DNA of 64,000 nt from Cristatella mucedo (Eukaryota > Bryozoa > Phylactolaemata > Cristatellidae). A program made the translations under genes and the position numbers. Positions 1 to 10,084 of this stretch are shown piece after piece; within the stretch, counting starts at the first letter, position 1; each line of letters begins with the position of its first letter. The stretch spans positions 900,501-964,500 of the forward strand of contig WPIO01000131.1 in NCBI GenBank assembly GCA_009760855.2, read 5' to 3'. The notes below the pieces were generated by a model that was given only the letters and a program-made list of their open reading frames with translations, did no database searches and was not told the DNA's origin.

Positions 1-350
1 AATCAGGAAAGATTTCCAGACTTTCGAAGCGTACCAACTGAAGGTAAGATCTCCAAAGGATTTGAGGTTGGTTCAAGGTAGAGGTGAAGGCCAGGAGTCA
101 CGAGATCAGTGGGCGGTACGATGAGGCGCAAGTACGGCGAGTCGCCAGAGTGGGTGGTGCAATGCGAAGCCTGAAGCTTTTAAAGTATTCGGATAGGTAG
201 GCAGGGGTTAGAAAATGAAGAGACCTAAAATTGTGTGACATAAAAATGAAGTCGCTACGCTACTTCATTGGGAGCCACTACAGGTCGGCCAGCAGTGGCA
301 GCTGCAACGCTCACGGCAGACAAGCCTGGATGTAGAGTTTTTCACGCACT
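1..350 (-). mobile_element. LINE-A 3'-part fragment
   Basis: This is a degenerate minus-strand piece of the L2/CR1-like LINE that dominates the window. Shared landmarks are the stretch reading in sense as the 'SFGDRAF' region (near 50-75) and the 'LQ..QNSAARL' region (near 290-340), both damaged. It has no microsatellite tail because the window starts inside it. No intact frame remains. Confidence 0.7.
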
Positions 351-1084
351 GCAGGCATCTTATTACGCAGGCAGGGGGAAATAATACGAGTAATACCAAA
401 TAATATATAGGAATAGTAATACGTAATAAATAGTAATAAAATTAATATGAAGTTACATGGTCTAGTCGGGATATTACTAGTGCATGAACCAGCTTGGCTG
501 TGGTATCCTTATGAAACTAGGTTCAAGCTTTTGTCGTGCTAATTCGAAGTTTTTGTAGTGTCAACCGAAATTATGCTGCCACGTCTGTGAAGCTGATGCA
601 AGAATTTTGTGAACCGTCACTTAGGAACACGATACCAATTTTGCAGACAGTACCCAGCTACTGGAAATATACCGGCCGAGCCCATTCTGAAGGTTTGGTG
701 TTGCAATTTTTAAGTACTACCAGTCTTGCCCGTTAATTCTTTGCTGTCATACAATTACAAAAGTTAGCAATGCATGCTGCAAGGGAGTTAAGAGAGTTCG
801 AAAATAAATGGAGAGATCAAAGTACCGGTGAACCTGTGTTTCATTAGTATAGAAGTGTAAGTCGTTAGTGCCCCTGGCTATTAAATGGGTAAGAGGGTAA
901 GTAAGAAATGAAGAAAGGAGTAGACCGAGCACTGATCCCATCGGTACACATTACATTGAACAATATTAATAATAATTTTAATACATTTGCATTGCAACCT
1001 CATAGAACTTAATCTCTTTATAGGAAATGAAAATTTGCTGTAACGGAAGCACGACCATACGGCTAGTGGTAGCACCTACAGTGT
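351..1084. other. AT-rich spacer, nothing recognised
   Basis: No supported gene is visible. Short open frames on both strands lack domain features, splice context and similarity to anything else in the window. Confidence 0.5.
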
Positions 1085-1260
1085 TGGTTAGTGGTAAATC
1101 GCACAGTCTGAGCACATATAAGCACACAAAGGACCATTAAAAATCACCAACAAATACTGCGAGGAAATAATCCAGTTTTAGCTTCTTTTTAAGTCTCGTC
1201 AAGTCAGGGGACCAAGATACAGAGAAGATATATGGGTGCGGAGTAGGGCACACTATTCTG
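1085..1260 (-). mobile_element. LINE-A 3'-UTR fragment
   Basis: The segment matches the LINE-A region around the end of the ORF and start of the 3' UTR: the sense motif of phenylalanine, lysines and leucine-rich end, then the 'actgtgc...gctgcc' stretch. It is strongly diverged and only about 170 bases long. Confidence 0.45.
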
Positions 1261-1729
1261 ACTGAATGAGATCTGCATGTTTTTAGGTGCCCAGCATTGG
1301 GTTATACTAGAAGTAGGGAGCACACAATCTTAAGAGAATAGTTCAGCCAGTGTCAAGACACTCCGGATGACATTTTCTACCGATAGCGACGCTCTGAAAG
1401 CTCCAATTAAGATAAGGCCTACATCATTGCAGTGAGATTCCAGTGATGCCAGGCGAGACGAGATGCATTAAAGAATTCGCTGGAGCTCCGTGGTAGCAAA
1501 ACCTGCCGAGAGATCCAGCAGAGCCTACTTAAGACTCTGCTTAAGTCAGAATTCCTTAGAGAGTCACATTCATTACACACTCGCAACGGTGCTCTCTCAG
1601 TACATTATTGGCTCTAAAACCACACAGAAACTAAGGCTTGTAGCTTTGTGATGAGCGTTTAGCTGGTTTTCCAAAAATAATTAAAGTGTCTTTGATGGAA
1701 ACGGCAGTAGAGAGACGTAGAGTTAGTTA

Positions 1730-2575
1730 CTTAAGATCTTCTGGTCTAATCTTGACTTCCAAAGTGACCTTTCATTTGACGACCACATCAGCTCCAGAGT
1801 CACGCCTGCCTACTTTCAGCTACATAAAATTGCTCAAATTTGGGCTTGTTTGGATAGGTATACCACATCTAAGTTGATCCAAGCATGTGTGACATCCCGT
1901 CTTGACTTCTGTAACTCACTGCTTGCTGGCCTACCGGCCTGTGCAATGAGGCCCTTACAGCTGGTGCAAAACTCTGCAGCTAGGCTTATCGGTCGTGAGA
2001 GTCACAAATGCCATATCTCACTACTTCTCGCCGACCTGCACTGGCTCCTAGTCAAGCAACGCATCAAATTCAAGATTTCGTCACTCACTTTTAGGTCCCT
2101 TTAGTCATTGGCTCCAGCCTACCTATCAGATCTACTCTCCCACGAAGCTAAGCATCGTATCGCCCGCTTTTTGGAATCTAATTGTCTACCTATACCTCGT
2201 ACGAACATCAAATCCTTTGGAGACCGTGCATTTAATTGGAACCCACTCCCTACTTGCTTCACGACATCTCCTGACTTGTCCACATTTAAAAAGAAACTTA
2301 AAACGCATCTATTTATCACAGCATTTAGTGAGTCCCTGTGATTCGTCCTTCATGTACTTATGGGTGCTGACACTACATGCTGCCACTAACCATACTTGCA
2401 CGCTGACCCTGTGCATGTCTCCCCTAACCATGTTATTCTTGTTGTTTATTCAACATACCACCATTAAACATTCGATCGTGCTTCCTTTGCAGCAAATGTA
2501 AATTGCCTGGAAAGAGATTCAGTCATCTGAGGGCGCCATATCAAATGTACTATTTTTATCAGTATTATTATTGAA
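1730..2575 (+). mobile_element. LINE-A, 5'-truncated copy, C-terminal ORF2 and 3' end
   Basis: It reads as the C-terminal end of a LINE ORF2, after the reverse transcriptase. Short runs are visible such as SRLDFCNSLLAGLPACA, LQLVQNSAARLIG and LADLHWL, then AYLSDLL, LPIPRTN, SFGDRAFN and TFKKKLKTHLF. Stops at 2,102 and frameshifts break the frame. The 3' UTR ends in the family hairpin near 2,495-2,545 and an ATT-rich tail near 2,552-2,572. It is a dead 5'-truncated insertion, typical of target-primed reverse transcription. Confidence 0.85.
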
Positions 2576-2739
2576 TGACCCAGGGATCAGGCATATTTAT
2601 CACTTTAGCATTGCAAACAAAGAAGGTCTATACATCTCAAAAGGTGAACAGTAGATATGAGTTTTTTAGAGACTTACTAGTCTTTTAAGCCTAGCATAGG
2701 AACTTCAAATGAGGTCCCGAGTCGCAGGCTTGAATGTGG

Positions 2740-2860
2740 ACATTGAGGCTAGACATTTGCAGATGACACGGAGCTGTAAAGCTGTGATTTGATCTCTCCC
2801 TGCCCACCAGCATGTCAAACCATCTCAACTCCCTTGCTAAACATATCAATAATCAATAAT
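2740..2860 (+). mobile_element. Reverse-transcriptase fragment of a different LINE
   Basis: The bases at 2,753-2,776 read TFADDTEL in one plus frame. This is the catalytic motif C of CR1/L2-type reverse transcriptases with both aspartates kept. A stop codon follows at once, and the remaining frame is a serine/proline-rich run. No further domain can be followed, so this is a short relic, and the piece could be larger than the limits given. Confidence 0.4.
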
Positions 2861-2893
2861 CTCAGCAATACATACAGCAGTATTGCTGAGATT
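2858..2893. repeat. Perfect 14-bp inverted repeat
   Basis: The arm aatctcagcaatac at 2,858-2,871 is the exact reverse complement of 2,880-2,893, with an 8-base loop between. The palindrome does not extend further. Its function is unknown; it could be a hairpin left by a DNA transposon end or simply chance. Confidence 0.75.
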
Positions 2894-4640
2894 CGCATTT
2901 GAATGCAAGTATTTTCAACGATCAAGGGATGCAAAGATGTCGTCTAAAGTCGCTTAAATTGTATTAGGTCGCACCATCCACTGTAAACTACCGCTGAGGC
3001 TCCGACATCTGCCGACATCTATCGTGCCGCCTCGATCGTGGAGAATCTCTGCAAGGTAAATTGGCGGCATCTTGAGCATTTCTTGAGGTCCATTGGTCTG
3101 AAATATGTGCATGAATCGAAATAGTTAGCTATTTGTGCATTTAGTAGCGCTGGCTCTTTTGTCTAGCTTGCCTTCGTCAACCAACTGCCCTTCACTCCCA
3201 AACTTTCAGTTTTGTTAACTACGGGCCCTTGAGTCTTTATGATGTCGTATCTTGGATAACGCTGACCAGATAAACTTGAACTTGTAATTTTGTTATGGCA
3301 TATGCTTTAAACATTATCTGAGCAGTCTCTAAATCATATTTTATTTTAATATATAAGCTAGCTGGTTACAAATCTGGCACAGCTTGGCGTTTAGGCATCC
3401 GCTCAAGTGTCTTACGAATGTACGAATTTTAGGCTAATATTGACCCAATAAAAACGTAAAATAATTTAGAACAGGCGCTTCTTGGTGTAATGTATCTAAT
3501 TCTTTCATTAGGTCCAGTAACCCAGTAACTCGGGTCTTTACGTATTCATAGTCAGGCTTTGGCACCGTCCGTTGTATTCTTGGATTGTTTGCACCGCAGT
3601 ATTTTTGGTACCTAGTGAATTCTACGGCTTAGCAATTTTTTTATTGGATGGCCACGAAGTAGGAAATATGAGCGGAACTCTGCATGTCCTTTATGACAGA
3701 CTGCTCATATTGAGAGTATGGCTTAGTTAAGAGTATCTATTCTTATCCTCATATGTCCAACTTGAAATTGCCAGCGTATTCACAGGTTGAATTGTCGCAT
3801 AATATTCTATTTACTTTCTAGGATGATCATGTATGCTTTCTCATTTTAGGCTTATTAGTCACGAGCAGCCCACTGCCTGTGGATTCGCTTCGTTGAGTCT
3901 CAGTAGTTCCGTCGCGGAAGACTACGCTGCGCCATCTTTCGTCGTGACAGAAATGCGCCATCTGGCCAAGAATATGAAAGACTGATAGTAAAAAAAGACC
4001 AGGTGCAGTGGAGCATCTTCTTCCTTAAAATACATTCCTTGGCTGTGCTTGAAGTCTGCATCGACAAGAAGTAGAGAGCATGGATGGCAAAAATGTATCG
4101 TCATACAATGGATCTCTGGCGTATACCAATTTAAACATTTCCCCGGATCAAAACTAGTGATGAGACTAACCAAGACAGCATTCGTCAAGATCGTTCTACA
4201 ATTTCATGCGTGCTCACTCTGTTGACTTATTTGCACTGATACCTGAATTGAACTTACAGATTATGGTGCACATTTTAATATAAGTTTTTAAAGGTCAGAC
4301 ACACTATACGTTTCGTCTTTGGGCAGAATTTTCTTTAGTTCCTCGGGTCTCGAATTGACTAGACTGTTAATAGCTTGAAATGGCCTCGTTGAGACACGCT
4401 AGAACAGAACCTGAAGCTAAGGGAAGATTCACCGTGTTAGTTATGCAGGGAAGCGGTACGAATAAGCATCTCCAATGGAGAACAGCGGGTATTTGGGTCA
4501 GCAGTAGGATGGATTCTCCGATTTATCTTTCTCTCTGCGTAAGAAGCAGCGCAGAAATCGGAAAAGCGAACCCTGAAATATGCTCCGATCTGCTTCCTAA
4601 TTGCTGCCTGGGCATGATTCGATCCCCCGTTTTCTGCTTC
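2894..4640. other. Spacer, nothing recognised
   Basis: No gene, RNA or repeat could be supported here. Overlapping open frames of about 100 codons on both strands near 4,380-4,740 show no domain or splice context and partly cover a palindrome and a LINE relic. Confidence 0.45.
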
Positions 4641-4670
4641 GACTGGCTGCAGCTGTGCCTGCAGCCAGTC
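4641..4670. repeat. Perfect 12-bp inverted repeat with 6-base loop
   Basis: The arm gactggctgcag at 4,641-4,652 pairs perfectly with 4,659-4,670, leaving the loop ctgtgc. It is GC-richer than its surroundings and lies just left of a LINE-A relic. No flanking extension makes it a miRNA-like precursor. Confidence 0.75.
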
Positions 4671-4689
4671 AACGTAAGCGTCTTTTGAG

Positions 4690-4975
4690 ACAGTGCCTTT
4701 GGTTAGTATTCTTCCAAAGCCTGGAACTCTCTTCCTCGTCACGGGATGCTGCGACTGATGTCACGGAATCCCGTGAGTTGAAGACATTAAAAAATAAGCT
4801 GCAAACCCACTTTCTGCCCCTGATCTTCTTTTAGAGCCGAATCAGTATGGTCTTTGTCATGCTAGAAGTTTGCACGTTTTAATGTCACGCTTCAATTGCA
4901 TCATATTTAAAATGCCTAGAAAAAGATTCGTTCTATTAGGGCATGGTACGAATAATATTGAATAATATTTACCAT
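4690..4975 (+). mobile_element. LINE-A 3'-end relic
   Basis: The plus strand reads the last part of the LINE-A ORF2 in diverged form (QSLELSSS near 4,715-4,740, then LKTLKNKLQTHFL near 4,780-4,818), followed by a short 3' UTR, the hairpin region (tgcctagaaaaagattcg) and an AAT-rich tail near 4,945-4,980. It is an old copy. Confidence 0.7.
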
Positions 4976-5604
4976 TATTGTTGTAAGAAGTCAGAAAAAC
5001 CAACAGCGAGATTGTCTCATGGTTCGCTAGGTAAGCCGGTGACTGGGGTGCCGTTTGAGCAATGATATATGGTCGACAAACAATTTTAATTGTGCATCTG
5101 CGATTTGGCCTTCTTTTTATTAAAGCTACACTCGGCCTTAGCCTTAGGTTGTATTGAAGTCAGACTCGGCCTTAGCCCGTGGATGAATTGGTAAGGCCCG
5201 CAATAGTTCTCGTTTGCCAGTCGATGGACAATCAGTCCTAGTCTTTCTCATACGCTTCCAATCTTACGCTTAGTATTCCCAGCAGTTTAGAATCTGTCGT
5301 AAATAGTAGGCCATCAGCCCGAGCGGGTGGATTGTGCTTATTCAAATGAGCTAGCTCATTCAGAACGTCGACGTGATGTAGCAGTCTATCAAAGTGGTAA
5401 GGCTGTTTTGGCGAATAGCTTCGAAATTGAGGTTCTTATAGTGTTGCGAATATTTAGGAAAAGTTCACACTGCTGGTAGCACATGCAGCATTGCATGGAG
5501 AATGAGATCTGTGGATTTTCAAATCTGTGAGTGAGATTGTGATTGTGAGTGTGATCTGTGAGTGTGACAATTGATGTAAGTGAGGAAAGTACATGCACTG
5601 CAAA

Positions 5605-6175
5605 AGAAAGCTGATAATAATAATAATACACTTGATACAGTGCCCTCAGAGAGCTCAATCTTTTTCTAGGCGCTTTACATTTGCTGCAAAGTAAACACGG
5701 TCGAATGGTGAGTAGAAATATCATACTTGACAAACAACATGAATAACATGGTTAGGGGTGAAATGCACATGGTCAGCATGCAAGTGTGGTCAGTGGCAGT
5801 AAGCAAACGTGTCAGCATGCATGAGCACATAAAGGACGAATCATAAGGACCCACGAAATGCTGACATAATATAGGTGTGCTTTTAATTTATTTTAAATGT
5901 GGTCAAGTCAGGGGATATCGTGATGCAAGTTGGGAGCAAGTTCCAGGCTTTGGGAGCATACGAACTACTTGCACGGTCTCTATAAGATTTAAGGTTTGTA
6001 GGAGGTATAGGTAAACAGTTGGTTTCCGAAAAGCGGAACGTACGATGCTTGGCATGGTGGGGGGAGTAGACCTGATAGGTAGGCTGGAGCCAAAGAATAA
6101 AGGGACCTAAAAGTGAGCGAAGAAACCTTGAAGACCCGATACATTGGCGACAGATGACGGCCAAAATTCTCAACT
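5605..6175 (-). mobile_element. LINE-A, 5'-truncated copy
   Basis: The minus strand carries the LINE-A C-terminus: HAKHRTFRFSETNCLPIP, SYRDRASSSYAPKAWNLLP and SPDLTTFK are readable. The 3' UTR follows, and at the left edge are the terminal hairpin and an (ATT)n tail (aataataata at about 5,612-5,625). The insert is oriented opposite to its neighbours at 4,690 and 7,690. Confidence 0.85.
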
Positions 6176-6869
6176 TACGGTTGGAATCGGTGTAAGGTAT
6201 TCGTATGATTGTTTCGAGGAGATAAAAGACGACTCACAATTCAACGTGAAGCAAGTGAAAACCGCTACTGCCGCCCAGGCCACTTTTAATTGACCTCGGA
6301 GTATAAGTCCGAACGAACGCTGTTTCGGCGTCTAGCCATGTTTTAGCCAGGTGTTGGTCACGGTAAACAAGTCAAGTGCGCCGTCATAAGTCACACCAAC
6401 TATAATTAGAAGTTCATTGCTTACGAAGCGGCACACGTTCCTTAGGTGCATTTGCAAGAGCAGCCCACTACGGATGTTTTGGGTTTAATGATCGAAAGTT
6501 AACGGCCACATTTCTTTAGTGCGTGCGTGCCGAGAAAAGGTTTAAACACTGCCGGCATTGCATGGTGAGCTGTTTCCGGCGAGGCAAAGTCTGGAGTAGC
6601 TTCGCTCTTGCGTTGGTCAAGTCGTGTGGGCGTGGCTCTGGCTGGCGTGCTCCATCAACTAGCTGCAACGACGAGAGCGATCGCTCTTAATGGCGGCTTG
6701 AGACACATGCATGCCCAGTCTGAAAACCGTTGCTGCGCATCGGTTGTCGCTGACGCTTTTGATGAGTTGAGTGAGACGCCGTTCAGCGTGGTGCACGCGG
6801 CATCCTTGTCGCACTGGTAGGTCGCAGGCTAAGATACGTTAGCAAGTTTACGCACGCCCCCTCAAGGTC
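6176..6869. other. Spacer, nothing recognised
   Basis: The stretch is moderately GC-rich between 6,500 and 6,840. An open frame at 6,608-6,820 has no ATG start of its own and no recognisable domain, so it is not called. Confidence 0.4.
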
Positions 6870-6990
6870 TGAATGATAATAATAATAATAATAATATTAA
6901 TAACAATAAATTGTTACAGCGCTCTCGGGGAACTGTATCTTTTTTCTAGGCACTCTACACTTGCTGCAAAGGAAGCATACCTTACACTAC
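6870..6990 (-). mobile_element. LINE-A extreme 3' end with (ATT)n tail
   Basis: This very short insertion holds only the AAT array at about 6,872-6,895, the terminal hairpin and roughly 40 bases of 3' UTR up to the 'cacttgctgcaaagg' landmark. It illustrates strong 5' truncation. Confidence 0.8.
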
Positions 6991-7689
6991 CTAGACCTTA
7001 TCAAGTGAATTAATATGCGAAAATTCATACGCAGCATACGTATTTAGCTCGTAACTATCTGCACTCAAGACTGCAACGACGACTAAGTGATGCCACTCAG
7101 GATAGGGAGCTAAACTGTGCGACGACTCTTCTGTGCGCTTCGTTTGTCTTGGCGAAAAAGAGTGTGGGCTACTAACAGGAAGTCCTACTCCTACCAGCGT
7201 TCACAGGCATTACTTGTGCCTCTGCACGCTTGTCTTAGCATGATAATTTTGTGCTTATGCATGCATTCCTAAGCAGGATAACTGGATTCTCATTAAATAC
7301 GGTTTATTGCTTCTCCTCCGGTGAGCTGCGAAGTGCCTGAATACAGATCGAGCTCATAGGTGGCTTTTCAAAAGACTTTTTATTATTATTATTATTGCGT
7401 AGCGTATTTTAAATCTACGCGGGCAAATATGCACAAAATTAGGCGACAGCCAAACAATTTTCATCTCGGGCAAAAATTAGAAGCATTTCTCAGTCGAGGA
7501 GGACAGTAATAGCAGCAAGCGGCAAACAAATCGGGCTTCGAACTTGCACAATTTACGCATCGAAACAAACAATTTAACCTTCTATCATTTGCACCTGGTT
7601 TTATTCTGTATATAAAAGCCGATGTTGCAGCTACTGAAGGCATGACTCAAGTAAGCAAAGCAGAATTATAGAAAGCCAAATAATGCATG
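6991..7689. other. Spacer with a short (TTA)n run
   Basis: Nothing coding is supported. A (TTA)n run of about six units sits at 7,377-7,396. A LINE tail is possible but no hairpin lies next to it. Confidence 0.4.
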
Positions 7690-8525
7690 TCTCAAAGTGA
7701 CCTTTCGTTAGACAACCATCAGCACCACAATCAAGCCTGCCTACTTTCAGCTACAGGACATTGCTAAAATTCGGGGTTGTTTAGATTTAGGCGATGATAC
7801 CACAGCTAAATTAGTCCATGCATTTGCGACATCCCGTCTTGAATTATGTAACTCACTGCTTGCTGGCCTTCCAGCATGTGCAATCAGGCGCTTACAGCTG
7901 GTGCAAACCTCTGCAGCTAGACTCATCTGTTGTGAACGGCGCAGTTGCAACATCACACCAATTCTTGCCAACTTTCACTGGCTAACAGTCAAGAAACGGA
8001 TCGAGTTTAAGGTTTTGTTGCTCAAGTTTAGGTTCTTTCATTCTTTGGCTCCAAGCTACCTATCAGATCTACTCCCCCCACCAGCCCAAGCATCACACTA
8101 CCCGCTTTTCGGAAACAAACTGTTTACTTATACCTCGTACAAACCTCAAATCCTATGGAGACCGTGTAAGTAATTCGTATGCTCCCAAAGCCTGGAGCCT
8201 ATTCTTGACTTCCATCACGACATCCCCTGACTTGACCACATTTAAAAAGAAACTAAAACTGCATCTATTTATTTAAGCGTTCAGTCGGTCCACGTGATTT
8301 GTCCTTTGTATGCTTATACGTGCTGATACTGTTGCTTGCTGTCACTGACCACACTTGCATGCTGCCCCTGTGCATGTCACGCCTAACCATTTTATTCATG
8401 TTGTTTATCAAGCATGCTACCACTAACCATTTGATCGTATTTCCTTTGCAGCAACTGTAAAGCGCCTGGAAAGAGATAGAGTTCTCGGAGGGCACTTTAC
8501 CAAGTGCATACACGTCATTATTACC
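7690..8525 (+). mobile_element. LINE-A, 5'-truncated copy
   Basis: The plus strand shows the C-terminal ORF2 region with LQLVQTSAARLICCERRS, LANFHWLTVKKRIEFK and FHSLAPSYLSDLLPP. Frameshifts follow the 'SFGDRAF' equivalent near 8,150. The 3' UTR and terminal hairpin end near 8,510 with a short ATT tail. It is broken and incapable of movement. Confidence 0.85.
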
Positions 8526-8827
8526 GACTCAGTCGAATTCTTGAGCGTGCATTTCTTCTCGACTGAGTGCATTTTCTGCTGCTGACCAAATTCAATTTAC
8601 GAATTCAATTGCCTGCTGCTAAGTCTGCACAGTACTGCGTGCTGGGCGTGCGCATTGTACTCGCTTCCAGCGGCGCCTTCCGCAAGGTCTCAGTTTAGCT
8701 TAAATACCCCTAAAACGAGCTTGCATGAAAGCGCGGAGAGCGCCTAGAAGCGCGGCAACTGACAATTTGACCAGAAAGCGGGAATCTGGGTCCATTGCGG
8801 GACGAACGATACAGGCCTGACTGCAGC

Positions 8828-8856
8828 GACATGGCGGCAACCCGCCATGTCACGTG
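8828..8856. promoter_or_regulatory. Palindromic pair of YY1-like sites plus E-box
   Basis: The arm gacatggcgg at 8,828-8,837 is the exact reverse complement of 8,842-8,851, spaced by caac. Each arm holds ATGGCGG, the core of the YY1/Pho motif. CACGTG, a bHLH/USF-type E-box, occupies 8,851-8,856. Such sites are typical of TATA-less CpG promoters and can act in either direction. Binding is inferred from sequence only. Confidence 0.5.
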
Positions 8857-8956
8857 TTTACGCTGCCGAGCTCCGCTCAGGTTCGAGAGTGAAAGAAAGG
8901 GCAATCGGCGGCAGCCGTGAATTACTTTACGCCCGCCGTAGCGTCAGTACTCTACC

Positions 8957-8995
8957 TGCTGCTGCTGCTGCCGCTGCTGCCGCTGCTGCGCTCTT
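8957..8995. repeat. CTG/CCG trinucleotide repeat
   Basis: It is an imperfect run of ctg with interspersed ccg units inside the CpG block. In one plus frame it reads as an alanine run and in another as a leucine run. Neither reading has further support as protein. Confidence 0.8.
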
Positions 8996-9139
8996 GTTGT
9001 GGCTCAATTTGCTGCCGCAGCCGCGCTCTCGCGCTGCCGTCGGCTGCCATCGTGGCCGCCACAGGTCTCGCTGGTAGACCGGTTGTGTCTGAACGATAGT
9101 TTGGCCTGATTACCACGTTTACATGGTTTCCCTAGCAGC

Positions 9140-9345
9140 AGACGGTGAGCTCGAGACAGCATTCGATCTTAAGGCGTGGTCTGCAAGATTCTACGTTAGT
9201 TCGAGGCACAGCTAAGCGACTTGAATCAGAAGACCGTGCCATACCGAGCCTGATTGGTAAGCAGCTTAGATAGGTAGGTTTGGGCGCAAGAATAAAGGGA
9301 CCTAAAATTAAGTGGCAAAACCTTGAAATCGTTGCGCTATGGTTA
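9140..9345 (-). mobile_element. LINE-A internal fragment
   Basis: The minus strand reads diverged LINE-A ORF2 (LGPFILAPKPTYLSCLP near 9,245-9,300 and the 'RTNVES' region near 9,190). There is no 3' tail and the right end runs into an (AG)n array. It splits the CpG-rich region into two blocks. Confidence 0.65.
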
Positions 9346-9397
9346 GAATTTCCTAGGAAGCTAGCTAAAACATTGTCAGGGTTGTTCAACGGTTTAA

Positions 9398-9400
<3 letters not shown>

Positions 9401-9450
<50 letters not shown>
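9401..9450. repeat. (AG)25 microsatellite
   Basis: A pure run of AG dinucleotides, about 25 units. It directly follows the LINE-A fragment. Confidence 0.98.
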
Positions 9451-9452
<2 letters not shown>

Positions 9453-9639
9453 GTTTGGGTTGCAGGCAAACTTGGTGTAAGGTGCGGGGGCGCACAAGCT
9501 CGACGTTCTGTCCACCAGGCTCCACTCGTTTCGCTGTATCTCTTTCTCTGTCGCGTTCTACTTTATGTAAATCGCCATCTTTCTGTCTGCGTGCAACACT
9601 GCTAGGCAAAAACGCACTACTCTTCGTATGCCCATCTTC

Positions 9640-9932
9640 TTGTCTCTCTGTTTTCCTGTCTCTTTGTTTCCTTGTCTCTCTGTCTCGATGTCTACCTGTC
9701 TCTGCGCCTCTCGGCCTCTCTGCCTACGCACGTCTCTCTCTCCCGCCGTATCTTTCTCAGGTTCATCACCTCTCTGCCTCTTTGTCTCTCTCTGTCTGTC
9801 TCTCTCTCTGTTTCTCTGTCTTTCTCTGTCTCTCTCTGTCTCTCTCTGTCTCTCTGTGTCTCTCTGTGTCTCTATCTCTTTCTGTCTCCCTCTCACTCTC
9901 TCTCCCTCCCTCCATTTCTCTCTTTCTTTCTT

Positions 9933-10029
<97 letters not shown>

Positions 10030-10062
10030 GTCTCTCTTTCCCTCTCTTTTTTTCCCCTCCCC
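9640..10062. repeat. Long CT-rich array (TCTC/TGTC mixture)
   Basis: The tract is polypyrimidine on the plus strand: degenerate tctctgtc units, then (TCTG)n from about 9,935, then pure (TC)n from about 9,973 to 10,026. Open frames of 150-260 codons across it are low-complexity Ser/Leu/Cys artefacts. Confidence 0.95.
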
Positions 10063-10084
10063 CTTTTCCCATAGTTTCTTCTAT

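Larger units (their letters stand above)
8640..9100. promoter_or_regulatory. Left CpG-rich block, probable promoter region
   Basis: Base composition rises sharply, with many CG dinucleotides, unlike the AT-rich surroundings. It holds the palindromic ATGGCGG pair and a CACGTG box (8,828-8,856) and a CTG/CCG trinucleotide run at about 8,957-8,995. No TATA box is seen. Open frames here (for example 8,847-9,077 with an alanine run) look like products of the trinucleotide repeat. A real first exon is possible but no convincing donor site supports one. Confidence 0.55.

Noticed and set aside
4380-4742. Opposite-strand frames of about 100 codons
   Set aside because: No domain, no splice context, and they overlap a palindrome and a LINE relic.
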